Shown: in pieces, positions 26,601-32,540 of the stretch
How the letters are laid out: each line of letters opens with the position of its first letter
How positions within the stretch are numbered: position 1 is the stretch's first letter
Assembly (NCBI GenBank): GCA_011037195.1
Contig: JAAEAF010002373.1
Coordinates: 1-64,000 of the forward strand
Source of the DNA: Triatoma infestans
Lineage: Eukaryota; Arthropoda; Insecta; Hemiptera; Reduviidae
DNA length: 64,000 nucleotides
Direction of reading: 5' to 3'
Notes under the pieces: generated by a model
The model's input: only the letters and a program-made list of their open reading frames with translations
What the model was told of the DNA's origin: nothing
The model's database searches: none
Program-made: the position numbers and the translations under genes

Positions 26601-29564
26601 CACTTTTAGCATCCCATACTACCTTACTGTACTTACCTGACAGTCCACAAATCCGTCCTTTGACTGTCCACGGCTCCTGAATCAGCACCAGGCTAAGTAG
26701 CTTTTTGGCGAACAACCTCGCAATGGTGGCCGATGCCCCCTTTGCATGGTGTAGGTTCACCTGGGCTACCCCGGTACTCATTCCCGAGGGGTGCTTGCTC
26801 ATGGGAGGGTGGGGGGATCACCCCCTCCTCCCCCAGAAGGTTCTCCTCCTCCTCGACCGAGAGGCTTGCCCGGAGGGCTGAGAGATCCATTGCTCCCATG
26901 TCTCCCAGGCTCTCCCGTCGCTGAGAATCGTACTCGAGCTCCGGGGATAAACTCTCCCTCGGCGGCTCCTCCGCTGGAGTAGAGGACAAAGGAGCTTGCT
27001 GCTCCTTATCATCCCCTTCGCCCTCCAGCTTCTTCCAGCCTCTAATGGGGAGCTTCCCAAACCGAAATCGGATGGTTCCTCCTCCCCTCCTGACCGCCTC
27101 GAACGACTGACTGATCGTCGATCGCGGCGGTCATCAAGAGACCTCCATTCTCCTCTTTACACACGAGGATCTTCCAGATCTTCGTGTTTACTCCCACGTT
27201 CTGGGCATCCACCAAGGCCAAGACCTTCATGGCTGGGAAGCCATGCCCTTATCCGCACTCCTTGGAAAGAAGGTAGTGATGGTGTGCATAAGGCGCGTCA
27301 ATATATATGTTCTCTTACTACAGAAAATACTCTCTATACCAAACAGTGAGCTGTAAAGGCTCCTAGGAAGAAAAAAATCTGAGGGTCTGCACTGGACTCG
27401 ACCCGCGACCTCGCGTGAGAGTCCAGCGCGCTACCACTGAGCTAATCTCTTCCCTAATAGCTTGCTTTTTAAATGAATAGAGTTGCCCAAGTATGTCTGA
27501 ACCTAGTATCTCTACCATTGATTGTGAATAATGATTATTACAGGATGCCTTATGTAAAAGCTGTTTTATTAGAAAATGAGAGACTGACTCCTGTGGCTCC
27601 AGTCTTGGGTCCTAGAAGAGTCTTAAAAGATATCTCTATAGGAGGATACACAATTACAAAGGTAAAACAATTCATTTTTTTTTTTCACTAGTTTCAATTT
27701 TATGTCACTAAAGATTAGAAATATATAAATTTGTAAAAACAAAATAGATTTTTGACAATTAGATTTTCGTTTAAATTAATTGTTTTGTCTAACTGTTTTT
27801 GTTTTTAAATCCAGAGTCCTTAATACTTTCAGTAAATCTTTATGAAATTTTTGACAATATAATATGAAGTGCATATATTTCTACTTATTTATTACCAAGT
27901 CCAGGAATACCACTAATAAATTTCTAATCCTAGGATTTTATTTTCTGACTAAACGAATGCTTCGCACGTAATGTATGTATTTATAATTAAAGTATTTTAA
28001 ATGCAATTAAATTGTAGAATACCACAGTTTTATTCAATATTCTACCTTCTTCACGTGATGAAAATATATGGAAAGATCCGACAGTTTTCTCACCTTTAAG
28101 ATTTCTGAAGAATGACCTTCAAACAGAGAAAGAAAAACTTTATACTTTTGGAAAAGGTACGTTTATGTTTATATTTCTTTGCATAAAGACTGTGATATTT
28201 CTTTATGTTTTTAGAAGAATCTTGTATATAAATAATAATCTGGATCGTTGTCTGTTCGTTGTTTCCTTCGGTTTTTAATGTTTCTTTTTTTCTACTTGCT
28301 CGTATGATGAATTAATTGTAAAAATTTGTTTGTATATTTGTAAAATTTGTACAATCCGAAATGCTGAACATAATTTGATAGTACAAGTCAGATGGATTGT
28401 AACATAAGCCATGTTCTATTTCAGTTTTTCTGCTAGCAATAGTGTTTATGTGAAGCATCAAACATATTTTGGCTCTTTTATTATTAATATCAACCCCCTA
28501 ATAAATTTTTTTTTTTGCATTGACTTATAGTCATTCAGCCTGCATCCATTTCAATTGTTATAATATTGTAAGAGTTACAGCTGCGCACCTATACATGTCG
28601 AATATGCTGACCTTTACATTCGCAGGCAGACTCTAAATTCCTTGGTTCATTCCTCCACAAACTTTTTTACATTTTATCTTTTAACTAACTAACTAATTTA
28701 ACTAACTTAACATAAATGAAAATATATAAGATTACAATTGATTGAACAAAAACAATTTCCAATAATTTGTTTGTCTCCAATAAATATTTCTCGTTATAGT
28801 AATTCCTGTACGAGATAACATAATAAAAAGTAGTTCTTTTCAAAATATTGGAGTCGCGGAAAAACAATTTCTGCGACTATCTCAAATCTCAGTAAGAATG
28901 TTTTTTTTACTTTCTCTTATATCTGGTAAGGGGAAGTATTGCAAAAACCATCAACCGGAATTGCGACTTTACTGAATATTTTCCCAGTTCTTCGTGATTT
29001 TCTAAATACAGCTCCGTTGATTGTGCGGTGTTAATAAAGTTGCACTGAGCAAATAGTGAGTTGTCTTCGCGGTCCATCCGTTTATTTATGATTGAACGTA
29101 TCCCGATATATATTATATATATATATATATATAATATATATATGTGTGTGTGTGTGTGTGCAGAAGTTGGCGCGAGGTAGGTGCACTAAATTAGTTAGAA
29201 CAATTTAAAGTTTGAAAAAATTCAGGTTTGAATAGAATTTGTCAATTGGAATTTCTAAATTAGAGACAGAAAATGGGGTTGAGCTCTTTAAGTTACTTTT
29301 TTTATTTTTTTTTAATGTTACAATTATTTTTCTTTTATAGGCAAACGAAGATGTCCCGGTGAAAAGTTAGCTAAAGGATTTATATTTTTGTTTTTTACAA
29401 GTTTCTTGAACCATTTTAAAATATTAAATTCTGATGAGAATTCCATACCACCTTTACAATACTTACCTGGTATAGTACTTTCTCCAGTACCTTATGAAGT
29501 GACATTGATACCAAGGCATGCTTCGGCTTCAGAACCTAACACTAATCCTTTAAATAATGAGTAA
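5361..29564 (+). CDS. Cytochrome P450 gene 1 (CYP2 clan, CYP305/CYP15-like)
   Basis: Heme-thiolate monooxygenase, presumably ER-bound, using electrons from P450 reductase; substrate unknown. Exons: 5361-5615, 7693-7811, 8528-8806, 8884-8995, 10190-10370, 27544-27661, 28018-28156, 29341-29564; all introns are GT-AG and the phases join to about 475 codons with no stop. Motifs in order: N-terminal GPICFPIIG, C-helix WQEQR (WxxxR), I-helix AGSETT, K-helix ENER (ExxR), SPLRF in place of PERF, and heme loop FGKGKRRCPG with the Cys ligand. It ends with TAA at 29562-29564. The first visible exon opens in phase 1, so a short upstream exon with the membrane anchor is missing; I could not find it. The fifth visible intron is 17.2 kb and filled with transposons. 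Family is clear; subfamily is inference. Confidence 0.9.
6350..7080 (+). repeat. GC-rich dispersed repeat, copy 1
   Basis: Opens with tctgcgcggcagacaccc, the end of a 17-bp near-palindrome TGTCTGC-GCG-GCAGACA. It shares blocks with the copy at 10575-11390, including aataggcgcgt and (t/c)taaaggcgaaa, in the same order. It is markedly richer in G than its surroundings and has no coding content. Possibly a solo LTR or non-autonomous element; boundaries approximate. Confidence 0.5.
7246..7326 (-). other. tRNA-like sequence (SINE head or tRNA relic)
   Basis: The minus reading has a good A box (TAGTCTAGAGG) and a B box (GGTTCGATTTC) at tRNA spacing, and a possible anticodon arm with loop GTCTCTA (CTC, Glu-like). 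Acceptor and T stems pair poorly, so it is a tRNA-derived relic or RNA polymerase III promoter, not a functional tRNA. Confidence 0.5.
7693..7811 (+). CDS. P450-1 exon b (C helix)
   Basis: Acceptor tattttatag|ga, donor attcaa|gtaata; 119 nt, phase 1 to 0. Encodes TDGDLWQEQRTFAMKHL with the heme-propionate-binding WxxxR of helix C intact. Confidence 0.85.
7812..8527 (+). other. P450-1 intron, no inserted gene
   Basis: 716-bp AT-rich intron. A short tgaagaagacaatac motif at about 8330 resembles the tip of the inverted-repeat element at 32915-33679; nothing else was recognised. Confidence 0.5.
8528..8806 (+). CDS. P450-1 exon c (helices D-G)
   Basis: Acceptor ttatttcag|aaa, donor gttagt|gtaagt; 279 nt, phase 0 to 0. 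Encodes the NVLWTLVAG motif and PWIRFIAPE region typical of CYP2-clan proteins. It starts about ten codons earlier, relative to the protein, than the equivalent exon of gene 2. Confidence 0.85.
8884..8995 (+). CDS. P450-1 exon d (H helix region)
   Basis: Acceptor ttaaag|cgg, donor cacag|gttaaa; 112 nt, phase 0 to 1. Encodes RDFIDAFLHEM, the conserved D-hydrophobic-D-x-(F/Y)-x-x-E-M stretch before helix I. Confidence 0.85.
8996..10189 (+). other. P450-1 intron with dispersed repeat and (TA)n
   Basis: Holds a diverged copy of the 'cacttccggtt' dispersed repeat (9175-9658) and a (TA)n run at 9660-9679. No other feature was recognised in 9680-10189. Confidence 0.55.
9175..9658 (+). repeat. Dispersed repeat R (diverged copy)
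   Basis: Shares in order with other copies: cttccg, 'gatagaattgtataat', 'aataaaagttgtagctctt', 'tttttgagttat', 'cttagggaacct' and a final 'agtaagaggaagta'. See the copies at 51640, 53240, 55475, 56500 and 59840. Confidence 0.6.
10190..10370 (+). CDS. P450-1 exon e (I helix)
   Basis: Acceptor atttttcag|a, donor aagca|gtgagt; 181 nt, phase 1 to 2. Encodes the oxygen-activating I helix AGSETTSS. The gene 2 exon is also exactly 181 nt. Confidence 0.9.
10575..11390 (+). repeat. GC-rich dispersed repeat, copy 2
   Basis: Starts gtctgcgcggcagacaccca like the copy at 6350. It shares gaataggcgcgtcgagggcg and agctaaaggcgaaa-type blocks with it. GC-rich, with no recognisable protein on either strand; the minus-strand open frames are Ser/Pro/His-rich and look like chance coding. 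Possibly a solo LTR; boundaries approximate. Confidence 0.5.
11795..12363 (+). repeat. 5' LTR of element C
   Basis: TGTTGC...AACA. Contains two related sub-blocks (tagagttggagtgggg... then cgggctagatgcttgtggaagggtctagg, repeated) and a TATATAAATGAG motif at about 12030, a likely promoter. The U5 half contains repeated tagtttagtgaa-type units. Confidence 0.93.
12366..12383 (+). other. Primer-binding site of element C (tRNA-Leu-like)
   Basis: TGGTGTCAGGTGTGGGGT starts two bases after the LTR. It closely resembles the complement of a tRNA-Leu 3' end (known form TGGTGTCAGAAGTGGGAT). Confidence 0.7.
12446..12784 (+). CDS. Element C gag, N-terminal part (SAP-like domain, coiled coil)
   Basis: ATG at 12446 opens a 112-codon frame to a TAG at 12782-12784. 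Residues ~5-40 (LTVPELKSELEER, then KKTVLQQRLRDAL) have the helix-extended-helix pattern of a SAP nucleic-acid-binding domain. From residue ~60 a heptad-like repeat (SLEEKLAQNSKSLEDKLAQN) predicts a coiled coil. The coiled coil visibly continues in the -1 frame of the next ORF (KELDEKLTSQLMES), so gag is split by a frame change near 12763-12782. The local TAAAAAC is not a canonical -1 slippery heptamer, so a one-base indel is more likely than programmed frameshifting. Confidence 0.8.
   Translation: MVVKKLAELTVPELKSELEERDEETIGKKTVLQQRLRDALEAAGENPDEYLFEIDSIKSLKEELKVDIIQNSKSLEEKLAQNSKSLEDKLAQNSVLLGEELKADLIKNCEKS
12766..15750 (+). CDS. Element C gag-integrase-macrodomain polyprotein
   Basis: One long frame (open from 12766; residues counted here from the TTG at 12805, giving 981). 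Order: rest of gag coiled coil and capsid (1-245); zinc knuckle CX2CX4HX4C at 254-267; an apparent deletion join near 13650-13710, after which only the RNase H tail NADA remains (about 303); integrase His-Cys zinc module (His434 and CRKCVVC); catalytic DDE at Asp496, Asp556, Glu592 (35 residues between the last two); GPY/F module with GPY at ~732; and residues ~801-948 a macrodomain (see separate entry). There is no chromodomain. TAA at 15748-15750 lies just before the purine tract. The integrase looks catalytically complete; the absence of protease and RT means the polyprotein depends on others. Confidence 0.92.
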   Translation, partial: KLRKELDEKLTSQLMESATSLREELRENSQTLNGKISAIAKRLKEVEENRPGSITPAMPTSGRDIPTFDGKSAWEEYLTLFETVAAVHEWSAKTRGSMLSMSLRGEALQVLRIIPMQERQNYDELVKHLEMRFGQQHMEPVYRSQLKNRIQRPNETLQEFEADVVRLVKCAYPTVPDDVYESLAIDRFLDGLREAETQQAVKLARPRTLNEALSQALEFEAERQSVRGPARIRSVEGTTEEPRLPALEDIVQKVLDALRTEKRGVRCWNCGGLGHLRSRCPMPQKPRKLKRVGGKGQPSIRITEAPEHLAGPNHRNADARTRRPCQEECRHCSRLEENAATACRVTVTDDNWQITEIRKEQEEDPDLNKLLKWKREGNRPTWEEIAHLSRRLKSYWAQWDSLLLQDGLLKRVLESEDGTSNRLQIVAPTKRIPEILKLLHDGTSGGHLGVRKTLDKIRQRFYWLNCKDDVKDWCRKCVVCATANGPHRRKKAPMRQYNVGSPFERIAVDIVGPFPRTDVGNKYILVAMDYFSKWVEAYALPDQEASTVADVLVKELVSRFGVPLELHSDQGRNFESTVFQDMCKILGIRKTRTTALHPQSDGMVERMNRTIGKHLSKVVSDHQRDWDQHLPLFLLAYRSAVHETTGLSPGKVLFGRELRLPCDLKFGCRPDEEVAGEDYVSNLRRRMDTMHDRVRSSIQDVSDRMKDRYDINADDGGYQAGDLVWLFDPKRRRGFSPKLQRSWDGPYEIVKRINDVIYRIRKRPNGKPRVVHFNRLAPYLGDSPDEQNIRICRVPNEEPTFHEFMERQDISHEIRYGVTTEVVLDLVESPREHALAHCAAQDILMSRGLSRVIQKRFGRPKIMEDQKPAVGSVLYSEQKGRHLFYLIAKARPGEKSSYLNLWNCLLNMRDHLLRLNLTRLSVPKLGSGFDGLDWRIVRNMLEVLFQHTGIAIQVCCVNPWAKKNTKETADGVPVGQAAPTVTTLMDTSSGTEQS
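15205..15650 (+). other. TARG1/OARD1-type macrodomain inside element C polyprotein
   Basis: Macrodomains bind ADP-ribose; the TARG1/OARD1 group removes ADP-ribose from acidic residues using a lysine and an aspartate. Residues ~801-948 follow this fold in order: EVVLDLVESP at the first strand and loop, LAHCAAQD, RVIQKRFG, HLFYLIAKARPG, SYLNLWNCLLNMRDHL, LSVPKLGSGFDGLDW, and a final IAIQVCC strand. The nucleophile-position Lys is Lys876 and the catalytic-loop Asp is Asp917; their spacing of 41 equals that of human TARG1 (Lys84, Asp125). The usual G-A-G at the substrate loop is S-R-G here, and the N-terminal GD is LD, so activity is possible but not assured. The match to TARG1 is from memory of that family, without a database search. 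Confidence 0.85.
15751..15761 (+). other. Polypurine tract of element C
   Basis: GGAGGAGGTAG abuts the right LTR, the expected site for plus-strand priming. Confidence 0.75.
15762..16330 (+). repeat. 3' LTR of element C
   Basis: 569 bp, the same length as the left LTR and essentially identical to it. TSD GTAT follows at 16331-16334. Confidence 0.93.
16335..16566. other. Intron sequence between element C and LINE-1
   Basis: No feature recognised apart from a T run at 16549-16561. Confidence 0.4.
16708..17633 (-). pseudogene. LINE-1 RNase H and C-terminal zinc finger
   Basis: 3' part of LINE-1 ORF2, separated from its RT by the palindromic insertion. The frame runs from the insertion edge (17633) to 16708 without a stop. 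RNase H motifs in order: YTDGSK (Asp), FQAEIYAI (Glu), LSDSQAAI (Asp), and GNEMADALAK (last Asp), with WWVPGHVG between. A Cys-His cluster follows (CRFCGELEETPRHLLTDC), the C-terminal finger of RNase H LINEs. The domain itself is intact; it is called a pseudogene because the full ORF2 is broken. Confidence 0.88.
17634..19440 (+). repeat. Left arm of palindrome: tandem satellite-like units
   Basis: The outer ~130 bp is unique (…gccccaggcac…). Then about eleven units, each with a GAGCCG(T/C)GAGATG box, spaced roughly 85-250 bp (near 17783, 17870, 17953, 18128, 18212, 18360, 18508, 18648, 18826, 19076, 19254). Some boxes are themselves hairpins (GCCGC...GCGGC around GCATGCGAGGCATGC). Confidence 0.85.
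19440..20129. other. Palindrome core, left half: GC-richer block and a duplicated 85-bp unit
   Basis: 19445-19665 is GC-richer than its surroundings and open on minus (a stretch ending SELVGSPELRRESEGLLLA); not recognised. 19668-19745 contains 'caagtgcataggatgatgga' twice. An ~85-bp block (aagaattgtctttggcctaa...) occurs at 19747-19830 and again at 19939-20024. Confidence 0.5.
20130..20425 (+). repeat. Dispersed repeat R, copy in palindrome core
   Basis: Shares gcgcacttccggtttacta, gatagaattgtataat and aataaaagttgtagatctttgta with the other copies of this family. It ends directly at the polymerase fragment. Confidence 0.65.
20426..20906 (+). pseudogene. Family B DNA polymerase fragment (Polinton/Maverick or viral type)
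   Basis: Homology begins at about 20440 and runs in one frame to a stop at 20759-20761. Visible blocks: TLRDYTELYLTADKILLSDI, then DPSWYFTTPGLAFDACLKYT, then IESGIRGGITSC. These are the known blocks leading into the polymerase palm of protein-primed family B polymerases (the TPGLAWDA and GIRGG motifs). A +1-frame continuation to 20906 (YDATKFGPGLTALLHV) may be frame-shifted remnant. Only about 110 of over 1000 expected residues remain and there is no exonuclease or YxDTD motif, so it is not functional. No integrase, ATPase, protease or capsid gene was found in the core. Confidence 0.75.
20850..21190. repeat. AT-rich minisatellite in palindrome core
   Basis: Reiterated blocks of aca/agtattaaacataaaa and actagtattaatacaca. 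A ~70-bp block (attaaaacatgaaaaaacat...) is duplicated at about 21007 and 21124. The minus-strand Phe/Cys/Val-rich open frame across it is repeat-derived. Confidence 0.65.
21190..24072 (-). repeat. Right arm of palindrome: inverted satellite-like units
   Basis: Carries the reverse complement of the left-arm units (catctcacggctc, tagccctagtcttg, agctaaatattata, tccttagaatg) in more copies, so it is about 1.1 kb longer than the left arm. The last ~200 bp mirror 17634-17840 almost base for base. Confidence 0.85.
24079..25890 (-). pseudogene. LINE-1 reverse transcriptase
   Basis: Minus-strand frame of about 590 codons, from a frame change near 25890 to the palindrome edge; its stop is inside the inserted arm. 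RT motifs in order: FRPICLTSFLLKTMEK, AFLDIEGAFDNTSHEA (first catalytic Asp), RGCPQGGVLSPLMW, YADDVVII (catalytic YADD), KTTVIPF, and KYLGVTFDSKLLWKKH; thumb VRPVITYGAVAWF. RT core intact. It joins the RNase H at 17633 once the insertion is removed. Confidence 0.9.
25897..26802 (-). pseudogene. LINE-1 endonuclease (EEP fold)
   Basis: 5' part of ORF2. Apurinic-type endonuclease motifs: QVNLHHAKGA, LIQEPW (metal-binding Glu), LIGCDANAHNRVWGS (Asp/Asn), ILDIT-like DITFG, and SLSDHRIITFSLE (catalytic Asp-His). The frame ends in a stop near 25897 where the RT continues in another frame (WWSRDLSNLR at about 25870), a one-base type frameshift. The first Met used is within MSTGVAQVNL. Confidence 0.88.
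26760..27230 (-). pseudogene. LINE-1 ORF1 remnant (DUF4780-like tail)
   Basis: After the 5' end at 27289 the minus strand encodes a partial KVLALVDAQNVGVNTKIWKI, then KEENGGLLMTAAIDDQSV. This resembles the C-terminal ORF1 domain of arthropod LOA-type LINEs (DUF4780; from memory). It is followed by an acidic linker (26989-26693) rich in Ser/Pro/Glu. Frames change near 27100, and the N-terminal part of ORF1 is absent through 5' truncation. Confidence 0.55.
27303..27455 (-). mobile_element. tRNA-derived SINE
   Basis: The minus strand starts with a tRNA-like head (27455-27385) with A box TTAGCTCAGTGG and B box GGGTCGAGTCC. The tail includes attttttcttcctaggagcc, which recurs at 57520-57560. LINE-1 inserted at its 3' side. 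Stems are imperfect, so this is a SINE and not a tRNA gene. Confidence 0.65.
27544..27661 (+). CDS. P450-1 exon f (K helix)
   Basis: Acceptor attacag|g, donor acaaag|gtaaaa; 118 nt, phase 2 to 0, the same length as in gene 2. Encodes LLENERLTP with ExxR, and GGYTI. Confidence 0.9.
28018..28156 (+). CDS. P450-1 exon g (PERF region)
   Basis: Acceptor attgtag|aat, donor gaaaag|gtacg; 139 nt, phase 0 to 1. Encodes WKDPTVFSPLRFL, where the usual PERF is PLRF, and ends YTFGK at the heme loop. Confidence 0.88.
28915..29040 (-). repeat. Dispersed repeat R, fragment
   Basis: Reverse-oriented match to the end of the family: ggaagtattgcaaaa..., accggaa-tgcgactttactgaata, cagctccgttgatt. Confidence 0.5.
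29104..29160. repeat. (TA)n(TG)n microsatellite
   Basis: Uninterrupted TA and then TG dinucleotides. Confidence 0.9.
29341..29564 (+). CDS. P450-1 terminal exon (heme-binding Cys)
   Basis: Acceptor tcttttatag|gc. Encodes GKRRCPGEKLAKGF with the proximal Cys, then a normal C-terminal L helix and TAA at 29562-29564. Possible AATAAA polyadenylation signals follow at about 29684. Confidence 0.92.
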
Positions 29565-29962
29565 GTAAAGGAAATTGTGTAGTGTACATATTTCAATTTT
29601 ATTCTTTCTTGTACCAGCCTTTGTACACTTTTGTTTAAAAATATTTACTTCTTGTACATAAAGATCAAATAATAATGCAAACAATAAAATAAATAATAAT
29701 TGCTGTTGCGAACTGCTGAGAGTATTGACAAGATTGACTTAATAGAGAAGCCATCGAAACTTGTGGTGATAGGTAATGTCGGTTTAAATTGCTAAGAATC
29801 TCTTTAGGTGAAGAGATTCACTGTAAAACTCGCTTTAGGCAAGAGACAGGAAAAGGCTTAGGTAAGAGAATTCTTGGGCCGCACGATAGTATCGTGGATC
29901 TAGGATACATTAACCAGAAATATGGCATGCTCATTTACTTTCAGGGTTAGCTAATCACGATG

Positions 29963-31012
29963 AACAGTTAAGTGTTAACATAAAACTTTAGTATGTTGTA
30001 AATATCTTTTTTTAATAAACTATCATTTATATCTTACCTATCTCTCTAAGTCTCTAGATCTATCTTAAATGCTATAAAGAGTGAGGAAGCGAAGGATCCA
30101 ATTTATAATTACGTATCTTGCGTGGCAAATGGGAGGAGCTAGACTGTATTTGTACCAATTGTGATGGATACCAGAAATATATTTTATTTGAAAAATATCA
30201 TTATTGAAGAATATTCTAACATTCGCTGGCAGAAAGGGTACACCCAGGTAGAAGACAACCGTTCTAGATGAAAAGTATCGAACGCTTTCAATAATATAAA
30301 TTCCAGAGAGAAGTACTGTGAAATGTACTTTGATGGTGGTGTATTGTTTGTGAAGTAGTAGTAGCTAGTGGCGAGAGCGGTTTTGTAAAGGGCTGTATGT
30401 TTAAGGAGATGAGAAATAAGAATAGAGAATAAGAACCACTTTTAAATAATTTATTCATATATTAAATTAGTAAATTTACAAGACAATTATTAATTTTGAA
30501 TCTTGAATTAACTTACGAATGCAAGGAAACAAATAACTAGTAGCAAGATTGTTTGAATCTCAAATATTCACTTAAACTGGCACTGATGTTCTCTCTGAGA
30601 ATAATACTGGTAGAATGTCTAATTCAGACTGTCTTGAAAGAATGCCCTCTCTTGGTAGTTCAAGTCCTCTCCTTTGAGAAAGGCAAATGACAAAGCTAAC
30701 CAAGTTCTATGAAATCTTCTGTAACTGTAGTCTTCTACCTGGGTGTACCCTTTTTGCCAGCGAATATTAGAATATTCTTCAAAAATGATATTTTTCAAAT
30801 AAAATATATTTCTGGCATCCATCACAATTGGTACAAATACAGTCTAGTTCCCCCTATTTGCCACGAAGATACGTAATTATAAATTGTATCCTTCGCTTCC
30901 TCACTCTTTATAACACTTAAGATAGATCTAGAGACTTAGAGAGATAGGTAAGACATAAATGATAGTTTATTAAAAAAAGATATTTACTAAAGTTTTATGT
31001 TTACACTTAACT
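29963..31012. mobile_element. Inverted-repeat element with ~290-bp arms
   Basis: Left arm about 29963-30257 (cagttaagtg...gtagaagac) and right arm 30734-31012 are reverse complements with few differences. They share 'aaactatcattta', 'aggaagcgaaggat', 'aattacgtatctt' and 'gggtacacccaggtagaaga'. The loop 30258-30733 is non-coding. No transposase; a MITE or foldback-like structure. Confidence 0.75.
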
Positions 31013-32540
31013 GACATGTACAGCATTGCTAATCCTACTCGCTTAGTCGGGATTTTGGCTTAATTTTAATTAGTTACTTACAAAAGTGTTTAAAAAATAC
31101 AAAATTAAAAATTTTCTCCTTATACCCAAGTAATTCAATAGTGAAATTAAACATTGACCAGCATCACTTACAAAATTTTACAAACCTATTGTTTGCACAA
31201 ATAAACAATATTATCACTAATAATAAACAAATTCAGAACTGTGTAAATATATGTTTGTATAAATAACATAGACTAATACCTCCTTCTAGTAATTAACTCA
31301 CTATCTCTCCTTCACAGGTATCGTCTCTCTTTAGTTTTCAATTTTTAATGTTTAATTTACTTTTTTAGGGTTCTTTTTTTTATTTTTTTTTATTTTTATA
31401 ATTTAAGTTCGTAATATTAAGTTTATTCTTCTACTCTACAATGCTTCTGTTGTTTCTCTCTACATATTTGTAATTTGGCTATTTCTTGCATTGTTTTATT
31501 ATAAATTTTAAAAGTAGAAAGTTTTTTGGCTGCAGCCAACAACATTTTGCTACTTTTAAAACAAATATATATCTATATATATAATTAATTCAATTTATCT
31601 TTAAGGAAACTGATGCGTCAGCATATTCTGACCGAATCCAGACTCACTGTTGGTAACGGCTGGTCTAGTAATACATGTCCGATGTCTTTAAGACTTGCTC
31701 GAAACTTTGTTTTAATAGAAGTTACCGTTGAAAAAGCCGATCCCGTCAGATACGTGGTAGCTAAGGGAAGAGTTGTCATAGCTAGTTCTGGATATTCAGA
31801 TTTGATATCAGTCTAGAGAGAGTTTAAACTCTAATTATAATATTCTCTTAAAGAATCAGGAACGCCAAGTTTAGAAGATGACCCATCCATTCACCTGACC
31901 ATTTCTCTTAACAAAAGAAGTTTCGGATCCTCCTAGGAACCTTTTGCTACAACTCTTAATAGAGCGTCACTAACTCGTAGATTGATCAAGAGATTAATAT
32001 CTTCTGGTATTCTGAGTGTATGCAAAGTTTTTATATGTTAGGTATATCAAGAAGTTTCTGATGTTGAAAGTCTACGTCAACTGGAGTCCTTGACAATATA
32101 TCGGCGAGTACTTCATTTTTCAGTAAATGCTACATTCTTTGTAATATTTTCGGTTTACATAATAATAATAATAATAGTGCTTTATTTACAAAAAGAAAAA
32201 ACAAAACGTACGCTACTTTTATATGTATATATATAATAATATCTACACTTATGGCTTGAAATATTCCGTCAGAAGGGGACGGTTTAATAATCATTACTAA
32301 GCATTAAATTTTGTAACACTTCAAATTCTACTAATCAACAACCACCAATAATATAAGGGAAAATATGTTTTCCTTAAAGATTTGTAATTATAACACACGA
32401 CTTACATTTTTTTTTTTTTTAACAACTCAGTACTTTATTACGATCACTTTTTAAATACACATACTCTAGAGCAGTTGCCACTTTTGCGATGGCAGGTTCG
32501 CAATAATTATGAACTATAGTCTAAGAATGCCTAAGGGCAT
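31013..32540. other. AT-rich intergenic, one unrecognised small frame
   Basis: Mostly AT-rich with long T and AATA runs. 31613-31816 (+) is a 67-codon frame of unusually balanced composition (ESRLTVGNGWSSNTC, EKADPVRYVVAKGRVV) after a long A/T tract. I do not recognise it; it could be a retroelement scrap. Confidence 0.4.

Larger units (their letters stand above)
16567..27302 (-). mobile_element. LINE-1 copy (RNase H-bearing, LOA/R1-like) with target duplication
   Basis: On minus the element reads ORF1 tail, endonuclease, RT, RNase H, 3' UTR and a poly(A) seen as a T run at 16580-16597. The 13-bp duplication aaggcgcgtcaat flanks it (16567-16579 and 27290-27302), so the 5' end is near 27289. 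It is 5'-truncated in ORF1, has a frameshift between endonuclease and RT (25850-25900), and is split by the 6.4-kb palindromic element at 17634-24072. Without that insertion it would be about 4.3 kb. Confidence 0.85.
10371..27543 (+). other. P450-1 17.2-kb intron packed with transposons
   Basis: GT at 10371 and AG at 27542-27543. Contents in order: GC-rich repeat copy 2, LTR retrotransposon C with TSD GTAT, LINE-1 on minus with TSD, the giant palindrome inside LINE-1, and a tRNA-derived SINE. The equivalent gene 2 intron is only 642 bp. 11400-11790 shows nothing recognisable. Confidence 0.8.
28157..29340 (+). other. P450-1 last intron
   Basis: AT-rich 1.18-kb intron with a minus-oriented fragment of dispersed repeat R (28915-29040) and a (TA)n(TG)n microsatellite (29104-29160). 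Confidence 0.6.

Noticed and set aside
27385..27455. Functional tRNA gene
   Set aside because: Good A and B boxes but acceptor and anticodon stems do not pair; the sequence continues into a SINE body.
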